This document shows positions 4,859 to 5,663 of a DNA stretch of 5,663 nt, piece by piece. The position numbers and the translations under genes were made by a program. The first letter of the stretch is position 1; every line of letters starts with the position of its first letter. The notes beneath the pieces are model-generated. The model made no database searches. It was not told the origin of the DNA and was given only the letters and a program-made list of their open reading frames with translations. Source of the DNA: Hydrogenophaga sp. (GTDB lineage Bacteria; Pseudomonadota; Gammaproteobacteria; Burkholderiales; Burkholderiaceae); NCBI GenBank assembly GCA_025458545.1, contig JALOSH010000269.1, positions 1 through 5,663 of the forward strand. Reading direction: 5' to 3'.

Positions 4859-5663
4859 ATGAGCTCACTGCGTGAAGGCCCCAGCACCGTGGTGCGCCGG
4901 GAAGACTATGTCGCTCCGGCCTACTGGATCGACACCGTCGACCTGAGCTTCGACCTCGACCCGGTCAAGACCCGGGTGCTCAACAAGATGCGCCTGCGCC
5001 GCAACCCGGACGTGGCCGCGCAGGCGCTGCGCCTGGACGGCGAAGACCTGAACCTGGCGCGGGTGATGGTCAACGGAGGGGGCTGTTCGTTCAAGTTCGA
5101 CGGTCAGACCCTGGTGCTGGAGAACCTGCCCGAAGGCAACGAGCCTTTCGATCTGGAAATCTTCACCACCTGCGCACCCGACAAAAACACCCAGCTCATG
5201 GGCCTGTACGTGAGCCAGGGCACGTTCTTCACACAATGCGAGGCCGAGGGCTTCCGCCGCATCACCTATTTCCTCGACCGGCCCGACGTGATGGCCAGCT
5301 ACAGCGTGACGCTGCGCGCCGACAAGGCCAAGTACCCGGTGTTGCTGTCCAACGGCAACCTGGTGGAAGAAGGTTCACTGCCCGACGGGCGCCATTTCGC
5401 CAAGTGGGTCGATCCGCACAAAAAGCCCTGTTACCTGTTTGCGCTGGTGGCGGGTCAACTGGTGGCGCGCGAGCAGCGCATCGTGGCGCGCAATGGCAGC
5501 GAACACTTGCTGCAGGTCTACGTGCGCCCCGGCGACATGGACAAGACCGAACACGCGATGAACTCGCTGATCCACAGCGTGATCTGGGACGAGGCCCGTT
5601 TCGGACTGCCGCTCGATCTGGAGCGCTTCATGATCGTCGCCACCAGCGACTTCAACATGGGCG
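4859..5663 (+). CDS. pepN: Aminopeptidase N (M1 family), N-terminal part
   Basis: Cytoplasmic zinc metallo-aminopeptidase that removes N-terminal residues from peptides in the last steps of protein turnover. The window contains 268 codons of a gene that is normally about 870-900, running off the right edge. Seen: FDLDPVKTRV (31-40), LRLDGEDLNL (58-67), TQCEAEGFRRITYFLDRPDV (125-144), LLSNGNLVEEG (162-172), DPHKKPCYLFALVAG (185-199), and MIVATSDFNMG at the very end. These match E. coli PepN closely, and Glu128 in QCEAEG corresponds to the Glu that holds the substrate N-terminus. The catalytic GAMEN motif begins exactly at the edge (Gly268) and the zinc site HExxH lies beyond it. No signal peptide, as expected for a cytoplasmic enzyme. 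It starts two bases after the prfB stop with a strong ribosome binding site, so the two are probably one transcript. Confidence 0.96.
   Translation, partial: MSSLREGPSTVVRREDYVAPAYWIDTVDLSFDLDPVKTRVLNKMRLRRNPDVAAQALRLDGEDLNLARVMVNGGGCSFKFDGQTLVLENLPEGNEPFDLEIFTTCAPDKNTQLMGLYVSQGTFFTQCEAEGFRRITYFLDRPDVMASYSVTLRADKAKYPVLLSNGNLVEEGSLPDGRHFAKWVDPHKKPCYLFALVAGQLVAREQRIVARNGSEHLLQVYVRPGDMDKTEHAMNSLIHSVIWDEARFGLPLDLERFMIVATSDFNMG

Noticed and set aside
3903..4868. Minus-strand open frame of 321 codons opposite prfB
   Set aside because: Shadow of a strongly conserved gene; Val/Ala/Leu/Asp-rich sequence from reverse reading of GC-rich codons, with no family resemblance.
1..5663. A new defence, mobile or biosynthetic system
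   Set aside because: The genes are ordinary enzymes and housekeeping functions; no toxin-antitoxin pair, transposase, integrase, CRISPR repeats or modular synthase was seen.

Overview
The window looks like a high-GC betaproteobacterial chromosome, most likely order Burkholderiales and family Comamonadaceae (Hydrogenophaga- or Acidovorax-like). This rests on GC-rich codon use, on proteins that read like that family, and on a GC-rich palindromic repeat of a kind I remember from those genomes. The genus is inference. All DNA is either coding or in short spacers; there is no RNA gene, CRISPR array, transposase or phage gene, and no gene-free stretch over 300 bases.

Layout. Bases 1-1272 (minus strand) hold most of a medium-chain-type acyl-CoA synthetase. 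It runs off the left edge, carries one frameshift near 297-300, and contains an in-frame 93-base insertion made of a GC-rich double-hairpin repeat. Divergent from it, starting about 35 bases away, is a cytoplasmic alpha/beta hydrolase (1307-2215). It converges on a second alpha/beta hydrolase, a predicted lipoprotein (3111-2212, minus strand), and the two stop codons share one CTAG. Divergent from the lipoprotein gene is a small secreted protein (3197-3715) that I read as a PagP-like outer-membrane beta-barrel. Then follow prfB, encoding peptide chain release factor 2 (3819-4856), and the first part of pepN, aminopeptidase N (4859 to the right edge), two bases apart.

The prfB gene has the classic programmed +1 frameshift site (CTT TGA C behind a Shine-Dalgarno-like GGAGG) after codon 27. 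About 33 codons later a second, non-programmed break appears where roughly 24-25 codons of the N-terminal helical domain are missing. As written, a correctly frameshifted ribosome would stop at 4045-4047. Since prfB is essential in most bacteria, this is either a sequence or assembly error or something quite unusual.

The genes do not form one pathway. prfB and pepN are probably co-transcribed housekeeping genes. The two hydrolases, the PagP-like protein and the acyl-CoA synthetase could all act on acyl substrates, but that link is speculation. I found no clear novel multi-gene system. The best leads are the in-frame repeat insertion, the damaged prfB, and the PagP-like protein with an Asn where the catalytic Asp should be.
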